Source of the DNA: an uncultured Oscillospiraceae bacterium | GTDB lineage: Bacteria > Bacillota > Clostridia > Oscillospirales > Ruminococcaceae | Assembly: GCA_904396495.1 (NCBI GenBank) | Contig: CAJFOJ010000032.1 | Coordinates: 1-64,000, forward strand | Length of the DNA stretch: 64,000 bases | Direction of reading: 5' to 3' | Shown here: in pieces, positions 9,257 through 17,719 of the stretch | How the letters are laid out: each line of letters starts with the position of its first letter | Position numbering within the stretch: the first letter of the stretch is position 1 | Translations under genes and position numbers: made by a program | Notes under the pieces: model-generated | Databases searched by the model: none | What the model was told of the DNA's origin: nothing | The model's input: the letters and a program-made list of their open reading frames with translations, nothing else

Positions 9257-10270
9257 ATGGCAGTTAAAGTTGCAATCAATGGCTTTGGCCGTATCGGCCG
9301 TTTGGCATTCCGTCAGATGTTTGGCGCAGATGGTTATGAAATCGTTGCCATCAACGACTTGACCAGCCCCGCCATGTTGGCTCACCTTCTCAAATACGAC
9401 ACCGCTCAAGGCCGTTACGAAGGCCACACCGTCACCGCTGGTGAGGATTCTATTACCGTTGACGGCAAGAAAATCACTATTTATGCGATTAAAGACGCCG
9501 CTGAGTGCCCCTGGGGCGAGTTGGGCGTAGACGTTGTTTTGGAGTGCACCGGCTTCTATACCAAGAAAGAGAAAGCTATGGCTCACATCAACGCTGGCGC
9601 GAAGAAAGTTGTTATCTCCGCTCCCGCTGGCAATGACCTGAAGACCGTTGTTTACAGTGTAAACGAAAAGGCCCTGACCAAAGACGATCAGATCATTTCC
9701 GCCGCTTCCTGCACCACCAACTGCCTCGCTCCTATGGCAAAAGCGTTGAATGATTACGCTCCCATTGAGAGTGGTATTATGACCACTGTTCACGCTTACA
9801 CCGGCGATCAGATGATTTTGGACGGTCCTCACCGTAAAGGTGATCTCCGTCGTGCTCGCGCTGGCGCTTCCAACATTGTTCCCAACTCCACTGGCGCCGC
9901 CAAGGCTATCGGATTGGTTATCCCGGAACTGAACGGCAAACTGATCGGTTCTGCTCAGCGTGTTCCTGTTCCCACCGGTTCTACCACCATCCTCGTCGCT
10001 GTGGTTAAGGGCAAAGACATTACTGTTGAGGGCATCAATGCCGCTATGAAGGCTGCCGCTTCCGATTCCTTCGGATACAACGAGGATCCGATTGTCTCTT
10101 CTGACGTCATCGGCATCACCTACGGTTCTCTGTTTGACGCTACCCAGACTATGGTCACCAAGATCGACGATGATACCTATCAGGTTCAGGTCGTTTCCTG
10201 GTACGACAACGAGAACTCCTACACCAGCCAGATGGTCAGAACCATCAAATACTTCGCTGAACTCGCATAA
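9257..10270 (+). CDS. gap: Glyceraldehyde-3-phosphate dehydrogenase, type I
   Basis: Glycolytic enzyme oxidising glyceraldehyde-3-phosphate to 1,3-bisphosphoglycerate with NAD+. The 337 residues show the Rossmann start [13 protein letters not shown], catalytic Cys152 in [12 protein letters not shown], the HAYTGDQ His region, GAAKAIG and the C-terminal [18 protein letters not shown] 9257 follows a GGAGG site. Codon use is strongly biased, as expected for a highly expressed gene. It is monocistronic, with its own promoter and terminator, and is not joined to pgk or tpi here. Confidence 0.98.
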   Translation: MAVKVAINGFGRIGRLAFRQMFGADGYEIVAINDLTSPAMLAHLLKYDTAQGRYEGHTVTAGEDSITVDGKKITIYAIKDAAECPWGELGVDVVLECTGFYTKKEKAMAHINAGAKKVVISAPAGNDLKTVVYSVNEKALTKDDQIISAASCTTNCLAPMAKALNDYAPIESGIMTTVHAYTGDQMILDGPHRKGDLRRARAGASNIVPNSTGAAKAIGLVIPELNGKLIGSAQRVPVPTGSTTILVAVVKGKDITVEGINAAMKAAASDSFGYNEDPIVSSDVIGITYGSLFDATQTMVTKIDDDTYQVQVVSWYDNENSYTSQMVRTIKYFAELA

Positions 10271-10306
10271 TTAGCGCCTCTGTGAAGAAATACTTCTTTA
10301 CAAATC

Positions 10307-10345
10307 AAAATGTGCTGCCACGAAAAGCGGCAGCACATTTTTTTG
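10307..10345 (+). terminator. Intrinsic terminator of gap
   Basis: A 13-bp perfect stem (10307-10319 with 10329-10341), 9-base loop and a run of seven or more T. Confidence 0.95.
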
Positions 10346-10391
10346 AGAAGACAGAATGCCAATTGTTATGGCAAATCTTTAAGGGAGAACA

Positions 10392-10445
10392 GTTTGAAAA
10401 TTACTTTTTCAAACTTGGATTTTGTATTTTCGGTTAAAACCGAAA
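10392..10445 (+). promoter_or_regulatory. Tandem inverted repeats before the NifU-like/GGGtGRT operon
   Basis: Two separate perfect inverted repeats lie in the 150-bp upstream region: GTTTGAAAA-N5-TTTTCAAAC (10392-10414) and TTTCGGTT-AA-AACCGAAA (10428-10445). Neither is followed by a T-run, so they look more like protein-binding sites or RNA hairpins than terminators. A clear -35/-10 pair was not found. Their role is unknown. Confidence 0.45.
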
Positions 10446-10491
10446 TTTTACGATGTAAAACCATTCAAAATCGAAAGGAATGATTAAAAGT

Positions 10492-11181
10492 ATGATGTAC
10501 TCTCATGAAGTAGAGAGAATGTGCCCGATTGCCAAAGGGCCAAAGCACGGCCCTGCCCCCATCCCGGAGGAAGGCAAATGGGTAAAGGCCTACGACGTAA
10601 AGGACATTTCCGGATTGACACACGGCGTGGGTTGGTGCGCCCCTCAGCAAGGTACCTGTAAATTGACCTTAAACGTAAAGGAGGGTATCATCCAGGAGGC
10701 TTTGGTGGAGACCATCGGCTGTTCTGGCATGACCCACTCCGCTGCCATGGCGGGGGAGATCCTTCCCGGAAAAACCATTTTGGAAGCGCTTAACACTGAC
10801 TTGGTCTGCGACGCCATTAATGTTGCCATGAGAGAGCTGTTTTTGCAGATCGTTTACGGTAGAAGCCAGACGGCTTTTTCTGAGGGCGGCTTGCCCATCG
10901 GTGCGGGACTCGAGGACTTGGGTAAAGGTTTGCGTTCTCAGGTGGGCACTATTTTCTCCACTGGTGCCAAAGGTGTCCGTTATCTGGAAATGGCTGAGGG
11001 CTATATCTTAAAGATCGCCGTGGACGAGGACAACGAGGTTTGCGGTTATAAATTCGTGAGAGTGGGTAAAATGCTGGAGGATATCCGCCACGGCAAGGAT
11101 CCCAAAGAAGCGTATGAGAGCAATATCGGCACATATGGTCGTTATGAGGGGTACAAACATATCGACCCCAGAGAAGAATAA
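10492..11181 (+). CDS. NifU-like iron-sulfur scaffold family protein, partner of GGGtGRT
   Basis: About 229 residues, with conserved-looking cysteines in HGVGWCAPQQGTC and ETIGCSGMTHSAAMAGE, a context that resembles IscU/NifU N-terminal folds. It has neither the full IscU cysteine set nor a recognisable IscS partner nearby. The start is taken at ATG 10492, 12 bases after GAAAGGA. ATG 10480 abuts that site and ATG 10495 is a third possibility. The gene is followed after 13 bases by the GGGtGRT gene, a pairing that I recall as conserved in anaerobes. Iron-sulfur binding is inferred, not shown. Confidence 0.8.
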   Translation: MMYSHEVERMCPIAKGPKHGPAPIPEEGKWVKAYDVKDISGLTHGVGWCAPQQGTCKLTLNVKEGIIQEALVETIGCSGMTHSAAMAGEILPGKTILEALNTDLVCDAINVAMRELFLQIVYGRSQTAFSEGGLPIGAGLEDLGKGLRSQVGTIFSTGAKGVRYLEMAEGYILKIAVDEDNEVCGYKFVRVGKMLEDIRHGKDPKEAYESNIGTYGRYEGYKHIDPREE

Positions 11182-11194
11182 GTAAGGAGGTTCT

Positions 11195-12199
11195 GTGATT
11201 ATGGCAAAATTTGAAGGTCAAGAGAGAAGAATGCCTAAAATCGAGGCTTGCCTTGCGGAATACGGCTTTAAAACTCTGGACGAAGCAAGAGATTTCTGCC
11301 TTTCGAAAGGCATCGATGTGGATAAAATTGTCAAAGGTGTACAACCCATTGCGTTTGAAAACGCCTCCTGGGCCTACACCTTAGGCGTTGCTGTAGCGCT
11401 GAAAAAGGGAATTACCAAAGCTGCTGACGCCGCCGAGGCCATCGGCATCGGCTTGCAGGCTTTCTGCATCCCCGGTTCTGTCGCCGAACAGCGTCAAGTC
11501 GGCTTAGGACACGGAAATTTAGGCGCTATGCTCCTGAGAGAGGAGACAGACTGCTTCTGCTTCTTGGCGGGCCACGAGTCCTTCGCTGCGGCGGAAGGCG
11601 CAATCGGCATTGCCAGAACTGCCAACAAGGCGAGAAAGAAACCTCTGCGTGTCATCCTCAACGGTTTGGGAAAAGACGCTGCAATGATCATCTCCAGAAT
11701 CAATGGATTCACCTATGTGGAAACCGAATATGACTTTACTACTGGCGAATTGAAGATCGTCCGTGAGAAGGCTTATTCTGACGGCGATAAAGCGAAAGTC
11801 CGTTGCTATGGCGCCAACGACGTGCTGGAAGGTGTCGCCATCATGAAATACGAAAAGGCAGATGTTTCCATCACCGGTAACTCGACAAATCCCACCCGTT
11901 TCCAGCATTTGGTCGCAGGTACCTACAAAAAATGGGCTATTGAAAACGGCAAAAAGTACTTTTCCGTCGCCTCTGGCGGTGGAACGGGCCGTACCCTGCA
12001 TCCTGACAATGTGGCCGCTGGCCCCGCTTCTTACGGCTTAACTGACTCTATGGGCCGTATGCATGGCGACGCGCAGTTTGCCGGTTCTTCCTCTGTTCCC
12101 GCTCACGTAGAGATGATGGGTCTCATTGGCATGGGCAATAACCCTATGGTAGGCGCTACAGTTGCTTGTGCGGTTGCTGTCGAGGAAGCCAATCAATAA
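11195..12199 (+). CDS. GGGtGRT protein (conserved anaerobe family of unknown function)
   Basis: A 334-residue soluble protein carrying the motif that names the family, SGGGTGRTLHPDN, in its C-terminal part, together with a Gly-rich block LGHGNLGAMLLREETDCFCFLAGHESF in the middle (quoted here only as its ends LGHGNLG and CFCFLAGHESF). It follows the NifU-like gene at a 13-base gap with an AAGGAGG site, so the two are almost certainly co-expressed. No signal peptide or membrane segment is present. The biochemical activity of this family is not known to me. The bidirectional terminator just after it closes the operon. Confidence 0.88.
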   Translation: MIMAKFEGQERRMPKIEACLAEYGFKTLDEARDFCLSKGIDVDKIVKGVQPIAFENASWAYTLGVAVALKKGITKAADAAEAIGIGLQAFCIPGSVAEQRQVGLGHGNLGAMLLREETDCFCFLAGHESFAAAEGAIGIARTANKARKKPLRVILNGLGKDAAMIISRINGFTYVETEYDFTTGELKIVREKAYSDGDKAKVRCYGANDVLEGVAIMKYEKADVSITGNSTNPTRFQHLVAGTYKKWAIENGKKYFSVASGGGTGRTLHPDNVAAGPASYGLTDSMGRMHGDAQFAGSSSVPAHVEMMGLIGMGNNPMVGATVACAVAVEEANQ

Positions 12200-12254
12200 G
12201 AAATCAAGGAAGAAAAATGACGAGGGCATTTCCCCTTAACTTAATCCTGTGAAA

Positions 12255-12286
12255 AAAACGAGGCCAATTTATATTGGCCTCGTTTT
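12255..12286. terminator. Bidirectional terminator between convergent genes
   Basis: A 14-bp perfect stem (12255-12268 with 12273-12286), TTAT loop and T-runs on both strands. It serves the GGGtGRT operon rightward and the CAP-domain gene leftward. Confidence 0.93.
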
Positions 12287-12305
12287 ACAGTTATAGTCGT
12301 TATCA

Positions 12306-13337
12306 TTAATTTAAGGTAGTGGAAAAAAGCTGAACCCAGTATTCATCGCCGGAACTTTTTTTGAGATAGCAGATACCCATAAACCGAAAATCCGGATCGA
12401 GTATATTTCTTCGGTGATCGGAGGAATCCATCCAGCATTGAACCACTGCTTTCGGCGTCGAATAATTCCGGGCGATGTTTTCGCCGGTCCCATCGGCAGA
12501 TTGCCCAATTTCAGTAAACACGGTGTACCAGTTGGAGCCATCAGTCCTGGTATGATCGAATTTTAAGGCAATCTCTCCCGCACGGATCTTAGCGGCGAGG
12601 GAAAGGGAACTGGAATAGGCGAGTGGCGAAAGCCCGGCATCCTCCCTGATTTGATTTACTTCTTTTAAAACCTGTTGCTCGTATTCGGTTGCATCTTCAA
12701 TGGAAACAGCATTAGGCATTAAAGCGCCGTTGTCCTCAAAAACGTAGATGGTGCCATCGATAGATTGCCGCCCAGTAAGCATTTTTCCGTCCGATGCCAG
12801 GTAATAATCTTTGCCATTTAACCGGAGCCACCCAGTTTTCATCGAACCGTCGGCGCTTAGGTAATACCAATGTCCGCCGTTGAAAACCCACCCGGTTTTC
12901 ATAGCGCCGCCACCGTTAAAAAAGTACCATTTGTTGTTGTTCAGCAGCCATCCGGTTTTCATCGAGCCGTTTCCGGTGAGATAATACCAAGTGTTCTGGA
13001 GTTTGAGCCATCCGGTTTTCATGCTGCCGTTGCCATTTAAATAATACCACTTGTTGCCGGTGTAGAGCCATCCGGTCTTCATGGCACCGCTGCTATCAAG
13101 GTAGTACCAAGTCCCGTTTACCTGTTTCCAGCCGGTGGCCATAATGCCGTTGGCATCAAGATAATACCAAGTGTTTTGAAGCTTAAGCCAGCCGGTCACC
13201 CTGCGGTTTGAAGAATCATAATAGGACCAGGTGCCAGCGCTGTGTTTCACCCAGTCTGCAAAGACCGGCGCGCTGGTAGATAGGGCGACGGTTGCAGCTG
13301 CGGCAAGGGAAATCAGAGTTTTAGTGAGTCGTTTCAT
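12306..13337 (-). CDS. Secreted CAP/SCP-domain protein with choline-binding-type repeats
   Basis: The 343-residue product starts with a signal peptide (MKRLTKTLISLAAAATVALS, cleaved near VFA-D). Eight to nine tandem repeats of about 20 residues follow, of the pattern GWxxxNxxWYYLxxxGxMxT, typical of cell-wall (choline-binding-like) repeats. The last 130 residues form a CAP/SCP domain with HTRTDGSNW, GENIAR and WMDSSDHRRNIL. The start at 13337 was preferred because GAAAGGA lies 9 bases upstream; ATG 13346 abuts that site. It is likely a wall-attached, secreted protein. CAP domains in bacteria have no settled activity. It has its own terminator, shared with the convergent operon. Confidence 0.9.
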   Translation of the reverse strand: MKRLTKTLISLAAAATVALSTSAPVFADWVKHSAGTWSYYDSSNRRVTGWLKLQNTWYYLDANGIMATGWKQVNGTWYYLDSSGAMKTGWLYTGNKWYYLNGNGSMKTGWLKLQNTWYYLTGNGSMKTGWLLNNNKWYFFNGGGAMKTGWVFNGGHWYYLSADGSMKTGWLRLNGKDYYLASDGKMLTGRQSIDGTIYVFEDNGALMPNAVSIEDATEYEQQVLKEVNQIREDAGLSPLAYSSSLSLAAKIRAGEIALKFDHTRTDGSNWYTVFTEIGQSADGTGENIARNYSTPKAVVQCWMDSSDHRRNILDPDFRFMGICYLKKSSGDEYWVQLFSTTLN

Positions 13338-13636
13338 TAGTTTCATCCTTTCGCAGAAGATGGCCATTATGGATTTTCACCGTCTGCCATCCGGCTTTTC
13401 CATGATCCTGCGGTGCCGACATACGAAAAGGCATCTGATTGTTTCTTTATTTATATAGTACAAAAAGCCGTTCAATCAGACTTTTCTTATGTAAAATAGA
13501 GAAATTTGTGTTAGGGAATTGGCATTTTTTGTACTTTTCTTATTATATCATTGCTTTTTGGCATTCGTCAACAGATTGGAGAAATTTGTAACAAAATATA
13601 AACAACTAAAAACTAGAGTTTTTTGGGAATTTATTG

Positions 13637-13665
13637 TTGACAGAGGGAAAAGTATATGCTATAAT
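13637..13665 (+). promoter_or_regulatory. Promoter of the infC-rpmI-rplT operon
   Basis: TTGACA (13637-13642), a 17-base spacer and TATAAT (13660-13665): exact consensus hexamers. The 300 bp upstream, back to the CAP gene, are AT-rich and show nothing else recognisable. Confidence 0.93.
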
Positions 13666-13671
13666 ATCCCA

Positions 13672-13800
13672 GAACAATAAAGCAGAACGTTCCGTTCTCA
13701 CCCTTCGCTTTTGTGTTAGATGGGTCAATATGCAATCAAGGGATTATCCTGACGATAGTATTGGGCACGGACGGTTACAGTTCGTGCGTTTTTTGTTTTA
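13672..13800 (+). ncRNA. Attenuator leader of infC (L20-leader type)
   Basis: The roughly 165-nt untranslated leader contains a terminator hairpin at 13765-13787 (GCACGGAC/GTTCGTGC) followed by TTTTTTG, placed before the infC ribosome site. Many Firmicutes control this operon with an L20-binding leader that switches such a terminator. Position and layout fit; I did not verify the L20-binding fold base by base. Confidence 0.7.
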
Positions 13801-13839
13801 GCATTAAGATGATACCATGAGGTTGTGGAGGTGCTTACC

Positions 13840-14358
13840 ATTAGCAAAAAAGACTTGCTTATCAATGAAGAAATCCGCGAAAGAGAAGTCCGGGTCGTGG
13901 ACGCGGACGGAAGTCAGTTGGGGATTATGCCCACAAAACAGGCGCTTTCCCTTGCAATCGAAAAAGGATTGGATCTCGTTGATATCGCGCCGCAGGCGAC
14001 GCCGAATGTCTGCCGTATTATGGACTACGGAAAATATCGCTATGAGCAGGCTAAGCGCGAAAAAGAGGCGAGAAAGAATCAAAAGACGGTTGAAGTGAAG
14101 GAAGTGCGGATGTCGATGAACATTGACACTCATGACTTCGAAACCAAAGTCAATCAGGCGAATAAGTTCTTAAAGGGCGGGGATAAGGTTAAGGTATCCG
14201 TTCGGTTCCGTGGAAGGGAAATGGCCCATACCGATTTGGGTAGAAATTTGCTCGATCGGTTTAAGGACGCATGCGCTGAGTTTGGAGCAGTTGATAAGCC
14301 AGCCAAAATGGAAGGCAGGAGTTTGGCGATTTTTATGGCGCCTAAATCGGCAAAATAA
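13840..14358 (+). CDS. infC: Translation initiation factor IF-3 (ATT start)
   Basis: IF-3 binds the 30S subunit and checks the start codon. The product is 172 residues, beginning (M)SKKDLLINEEIREREV, with LVDIAP, the CRIMDYGKYRYEQ linker helix and VSVRFRGREMAH. The start is taken as ATT 13840, 8 bases after GGAGG (13827-13831). A GTG at 13825 overlaps that ribosome site and so cannot be the start. Rare AUU/AUC starts are known for infC and allow IF-3 to repress its own translation. It is the first gene of infC-rpmI-rplT. Confidence 0.93.
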   Translation: MSKKDLLINEEIREREVRVVDADGSQLGIMPTKQALSLAIEKGLDLVDIAPQATPNVCRIMDYGKYRYEQAKREKEARKNQKTVEVKEVRMSMNIDTHDFETKVNQANKFLKGGDKVKVSVRFRGREMAHTDLGRNLLDRFKDACAEFGAVDKPAKMEGRSLAIFMAPKSAK

Positions 14359-14409
14359 AATCGTTCCGCCACCGAAGGAGATCACAAAAGAATAAGGAGG
14401 ACTTACGAT

Positions 14410-14607
14410 ATGCCTAAAATTAAATCTCACAGCGGTTCGAAAAAGCGTTTCAGCGTCACCAAAAACGGTTTGGTAAAACGCGGCCAGATGGGGAAGCGTC
14501 ACATCCTGACCAAAAAATCTACAAAGCGCAAAAGAGCTCTTCGCAAGGGCGCTTATGCAGATAAGACGGTTCAGGCAACTATCAGGACAATGATTCCTTA
14601 TAAATAA
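14410..14607 (+). CDS. rpmI: 50S ribosomal protein L35 (bL35)
   Basis: 65 residues, the normal length, very basic, starting [14 protein letters not shown] and containing [18 protein letters not shown]. It sits between infC and rplT in the standard order, with a ribosome site AAGGAGG about 8 bases before ATG 14410. It is a structural protein of the large subunit and is co-transcribed under the infC leader control. Confidence 0.97.
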   Translation: MPKIKSHSGSKKRFSVTKNGLVKRGQMGKRHILTKKSTKRKRALRKGAYADKTVQATIRTMIPYK

Positions 14608-14659
14608 GGAAGGACTTTTTCACTGCGATTATTGAAACCGAATTTGGAGGTAGAAAACT

Positions 14660-15013
14660 ATGGCTCGTGTTAAGGGCGCGATGGCAACTCGCAAGAGAAG
14701 AAAAAAAGTACTCAAGTTAGCAAAAGGCTATTGGGGCGGTAAGAGCAAGCTCTTTAAAACTGCAAAAGAAGCTGTGATGAAATCCGGCCAATACGCATAT
14801 ATCGGCCGCAGACAGAAAAAACGCGATTTTAGAAAGCTCTGGATTACCAGGATTTCCGCCGCTTGCAAAATGAATGGCATCAATTATTCCCAGTTTATGA
14901 ACGGCCTGAAGAAGGCAAACGTCACCTTGAACCGCAAGATGCTTTCTGAAATTGCGATCCATGACGCTGCCGCTTTTACCGCTTTGGTGGAAAAGGCGAA
15001 GGCTGCATTATAA
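14660..15013 (+). CDS. rplT: 50S ribosomal protein L20 (bL20)
   Basis: 117 residues, basic, with the family start [20 protein letters not shown] and [22 protein letters not shown]20 is needed early in large-subunit assembly and, in many Firmicutes, represses this operon by binding the leader. It is the last gene of the operon; a hairpin follows the stop codon directly. Confidence 0.98.
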   Translation: MARVKGAMATRKRRKKVLKLAKGYWGGKSKLFKTAKEAVMKSGQYAYIGRRQKKRDFRKLWITRISAACKMNGINYSQFMNGLKKANVTLNRKMLSEIAIHDAAAFTALVEKAKAAL

Positions 15014-15057
15014 TGAGATTTTTACGCCCGGCTTTTTGGCCTGGGCGTTTGCTCATT
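15013..15057 (+). terminator. Terminator after rplT
   Basis: An imperfect GC stem (15024-15032 with 15039-15048) with one bulge, extended by AATGAG/CTCATT outer arms. T-rich stretches follow but the U-tract is broken, so read-through into the next gene is likely. Confidence 0.6.
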
Positions 15058-15111
15058 TTGGCGTTTTCTAAAACGTTTCCTCATGATAATATTTCTGATG
15101 TGGGGGTACAA

Positions 15112-15912
15112 ATGGAGAAAATTACAGCAAGGGACAATGAAAAAATTAAGCGGTATAAAAAACTCGCCTCCCAGAAAAAGGCGCGGGATGAACAAGGCCT
15201 TTTTGTCATCGAGGGCGTTAAGCTTTTTGAGGAGGCCGTTCGTTCCAATGTGGAGGTAGAGAGGGCGTTTCTATCAGAGCGTTTTTTGCCCCGGTGGGAG
15301 AACCTAAAAAAGCCGAATGATATGCCTCCTGTCTATCTGATTTCCGAAGAAGTGGAGCGCAAAATAGCGGTTTCTCTTTCCCCTCAGGGGATTTACGCTG
15401 TTTGCAAAAAACTTGACAAACCGTTAAACCTTGGTAAAATAGACAATAACGGCAAGTTTATTGCACTTTGGGATTTGCAGGATCCGGGCAACGTGGGAAC
15501 GATATTTCGTGCGGCCGACGCCATGGGGATTTCCGGTATTGTCATAAGTGAAAATTGTTGTGATTTATACAACCTCAAGACGATTCGGTCGGCTATGGGG
15601 TCGCTGTTCCGTGTGCCCTTTGTCGTAACAGACATGAAAACTTTTTTGCGAGAGTATGGAGAGGTGCTCCACCCCTATGCAGCTGTTGTCGACAAGAATG
15701 CTCTTCCGCTTTTGAAGGTTGATTTTGCTAGTGGGGGCCTCGTCGTCATCGGGAACGAGGGAAACGGCCTTTCTCCGGATCAGGTAAGTTGTTGCCGGGA
15801 CAGACTCACTATTCCCATGCCAGGAAGTGCCGAGTCATTAAACGCCGCCATGGCAGCTACGATTATCATTTGGGAGATGGCCAAAAACCGTTCAACGGAG
15901 GTCAAAGGGTAA
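15112..15912 (+). CDS. TrmH/SpoU-family RNA 2'-O-methyltransferase
   Basis: A SPOUT-class methyltransferase, 266 residues from ATG 15112 (MEKITARDNEKIK). An in-frame ATG 99 bases earlier would add a hydrophobic extension foreign to the family and would sit in the rplT terminator. An N-terminal substrate-binding domain (LFVIEGVKLFEEA) is followed by the knot domain motifs DPGNVGTIFRAADA, VVIGNEGNGLS and IPMPGSAESLNAAMAA. The target is probably rRNA, as for the similar TsnR/RlmB proteins, but the exact nucleotide cannot be told from sequence. luxS starts 1 base after its stop. Confidence 0.9.
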   Translation: MEKITARDNEKIKRYKKLASQKKARDEQGLFVIEGVKLFEEAVRSNVEVERAFLSERFLPRWENLKKPNDMPPVYLISEEVERKIAVSLSPQGIYAVCKKLDKPLNLGKIDNNGKFIALWDLQDPGNVGTIFRAADAMGISGIVISENCCDLYNLKTIRSAMGSLFRVPFVVTDMKTFLREYGEVLHPYAAVVDKNALPLLKVDFASGGLVVIGNEGNGLSPDQVSCCRDRLTIPMPGSAESLNAAMAATIIIWEMAKNRSTEVKG

Positions 15913-15913
15913 A

Positions 15914-16375
15914 ATGGAAAAAATCAAGAGCTTTTGCGTCAATCACAACAAATTAAAAAAGGGGATGTACCTGTCAAGAGTAGATGGGGACGCGATTACC
16001 TACGACATCCGTATGGCGGTGCCCAATAGTGGACAATATCTGGAAAACGATGGAATCCACAGTTTTGAGCACCTGTTTGCGACTTATGTTCGCAACTCAA
16101 AATACGCAGATTCGGTGATTTACGCAGGTCCCATGGGCTGTAGGACCGGATTCTACTTTATTTTACGGGATAAGGTTTCTCACAAAGAAGCGATTGCGCT
16201 GGTGCAGGATGCCTGCCGCTTTATTGCCGGCTATGAAGGGAAAATACCTGGTGTCAGCGCCATAGAATGCGGCAATTACCTAGAGCATGACCTGCAAAAG
16301 GCTAAAGCCTATGGCGAAGATATGTGCGAAGTGCTCGAACACTGGACGGTCGAACAGCTGCAATACGAGGTGTAA
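15914..16375 (+). CDS. luxS: S-ribosylhomocysteine lyase (AI-2 synthesis)
   Basis: LuxS cleaves S-ribosylhomocysteine to homocysteine and DPD, the precursor of the quorum signal AI-2. It recycles the methyl-donor by-product. The 153 residues show the metal site HSFEH (His49, His53) and Cys119 in AIECGNYLEHDL, plus catalytic Cys76 in GPMGCRTGFY. The gene lies 1 base after a methyltransferase and 13 bases before dprA. This places a quorum-signal/SAM-recycling enzyme in an RNA-modification and DNA-uptake neighbourhood. No pfs gene is in the window. Confidence 0.96.
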   Translation: MEKIKSFCVNHNKLKKGMYLSRVDGDAITYDIRMAVPNSGQYLENDGIHSFEHLFATYVRNSKYADSVIYAGPMGCRTGFYFILRDKVSHKEAIALVQDACRFIAGYEGKIPGVSAIECGNYLEHDLQKAKAYGEDMCEVLEHWTVEQLQYEV

Positions 16376-16388
16376 GGAAGTGATAACG

Positions 16389-17606
16389 ATGGATAACCGT
16401 GTTTATTGGATTTGGCTCTCCCTTTGCTTTTCCCACGGCAGCGGAAAGCCACAGCAGTTGGTGGAATCGGAGGATGCTGCTTCCATCTATCAAAACCGTC
16501 AAACCATCTGTCAATCCGTCGATTATCTCACTTCCCGGGATGGCGACAGGCTTTGCAAAATTTCTCTTGAACGGGCAAAACTTGTTTTGGAGCGCTGCGG
16601 TGAATTGGGAATACGGGTGGTGACCTTGAATGACCCTGTTTACCCTGAAAAGCTTCGCCATATCTATGGTGCGCCGTTGGTGCTCTATGTTCAGGGAGAT
16701 ATTTCCTATTTAAACGATGTGCCGGCTGTTGCGGTCGTGGGTACTCGAGAGGCCTCCCAATATGGGATGAATGTTACCGGAAATTTGAGCTACCAGCTTG
16801 CTTCGACTGGTGTAACTGTTGTCAGTGGTTGTGCCGTTGGTATTGACGAATACGCCCACCGTGGTGCTTTGAAAGCGGGCGGCAGGACTGTGGGTGTTTT
16901 AGGTTGCGGACACGATGTGGATTATCCCGCCAAAAACAAAAATCTCAAACAGGAGATTTTAAAGAGAGGTGGGGCGCTCATCGGAGAGCTGCCGCCTGGA
17001 ACCCCTGTAAACGGCAGGTATTTTCCCGTTCGGAACCGTATTATGGCGGGATTATCGGATGGTGTGCTGGTGACGGAAGCTCCGGCGAAAAGCGGCGCTC
17101 TCATTACGGCCCGGCTTGCAAACGATCTTGATCGGGATGTGTTTTGCGTACCGCCTTACAATATTTTTGATACGAAATACCTAGGCGTCGTTCCGCTTTT
17201 GCGGGAGGGCGCTAAAGCTGTTTTTGACGTAACTGACATTTTGGAAGAATATACCGTTCAATATGAGGGAAGGATTGATTTGGAGCGGATTACCCGCCCT
17301 GTTATCGTCCCGGCGAACAAAGAATCAGAACCAGAATTGAAGGTCGCCGGCGAAAGCGCTTACCGTGGCTCTCAAAAAGTTGCTTCTGATAGCCATCAGA
17401 CCCAAAAAGAGAAATTCCCGGCTCCAGAAGAACTGACGGACAAGCAAAAGAAATTGTACGATATTCTGACCTTTGATCCTGTTCACGCGGACGACCTTGC
17501 CCGCGAAGTGGGATGGGAGATTTACGAGGTCTTATCAGTTCTGACAGAACTGGAGCTTTTGGAACTGGTAACCGCCCATTCCGGAAGACGGTATTCCTTG
17601 TCATAA
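16389..17606 (+). CDS. dprA: DNA-processing protein DprA
   Basis: DprA loads RecA onto incoming single-stranded DNA during transformation. The 405-residue product, taken from ATG 16389 (MDNRVYW) with AAGGAAG upstream, has an N-terminal SAM-like region. The Rossmann core follows with VVGTREASQYG, SGCAVGIDEYAHRGAL, GVLGCGHDVDYPAKN and NRIMAGLSDG. A C-terminal winged helix ends at RRYSLS. An upstream in-frame ATG inside luxS was rejected. dprA is widespread and alone does not prove competence. Its usual neighbour topA follows. Confidence 0.95.
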   Translation: MDNRVYWIWLSLCFSHGSGKPQQLVESEDAASIYQNRQTICQSVDYLTSRDGDRLCKISLERAKLVLERCGELGIRVVTLNDPVYPEKLRHIYGAPLVLYVQGDISYLNDVPAVAVVGTREASQYGMNVTGNLSYQLASTGVTVVSGCAVGIDEYAHRGALKAGGRTVGVLGCGHDVDYPAKNKNLKQEILKRGGALIGELPPGTPVNGRYFPVRNRIMAGLSDGVLVTEAPAKSGALITARLANDLDRDVFCVPPYNIFDTKYLGVVPLLREGAKAVFDVTDILEEYTVQYEGRIDLERITRPVIVPANKESEPELKVAGESAYRGSQKVASDSHQTQKEKFPAPEELTDKQKKLYDILTFDPVHADDLAREVGWEIYEVLSVLTELELLELVTAHSGRRYSLS

Positions 17607-17719
17607 ACTTAAAAGCAGTAGCATAGTGTCTGCTGAACAGCAAGCGAATGTCGTTTGCCGTTCCGCAACCATTGTGTTAGAGAGAAAATCAATAGGTGTA
17701 TGGAGAAAGGTTTGATTAA

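Noticed and set aside
12720-13260. Regular repeats of about 60 bases resembling a repeat array
   Set aside because: They are in-frame codons of the choline-binding-type repeats of the minus-strand CAP protein, with no spacers, so not CRISPR.
15013-15111. Longer methyltransferase start right at the rplT stop
   Set aside because: It would translate the rplT terminator hairpin and add a hydrophobic extension foreign to the family.
16287-16388. Longer dprA start inside luxS
   Set aside because: The extra residues are a frame-shifted reading of luxS, while ATG 16389 has a ribosome site and family-like start.
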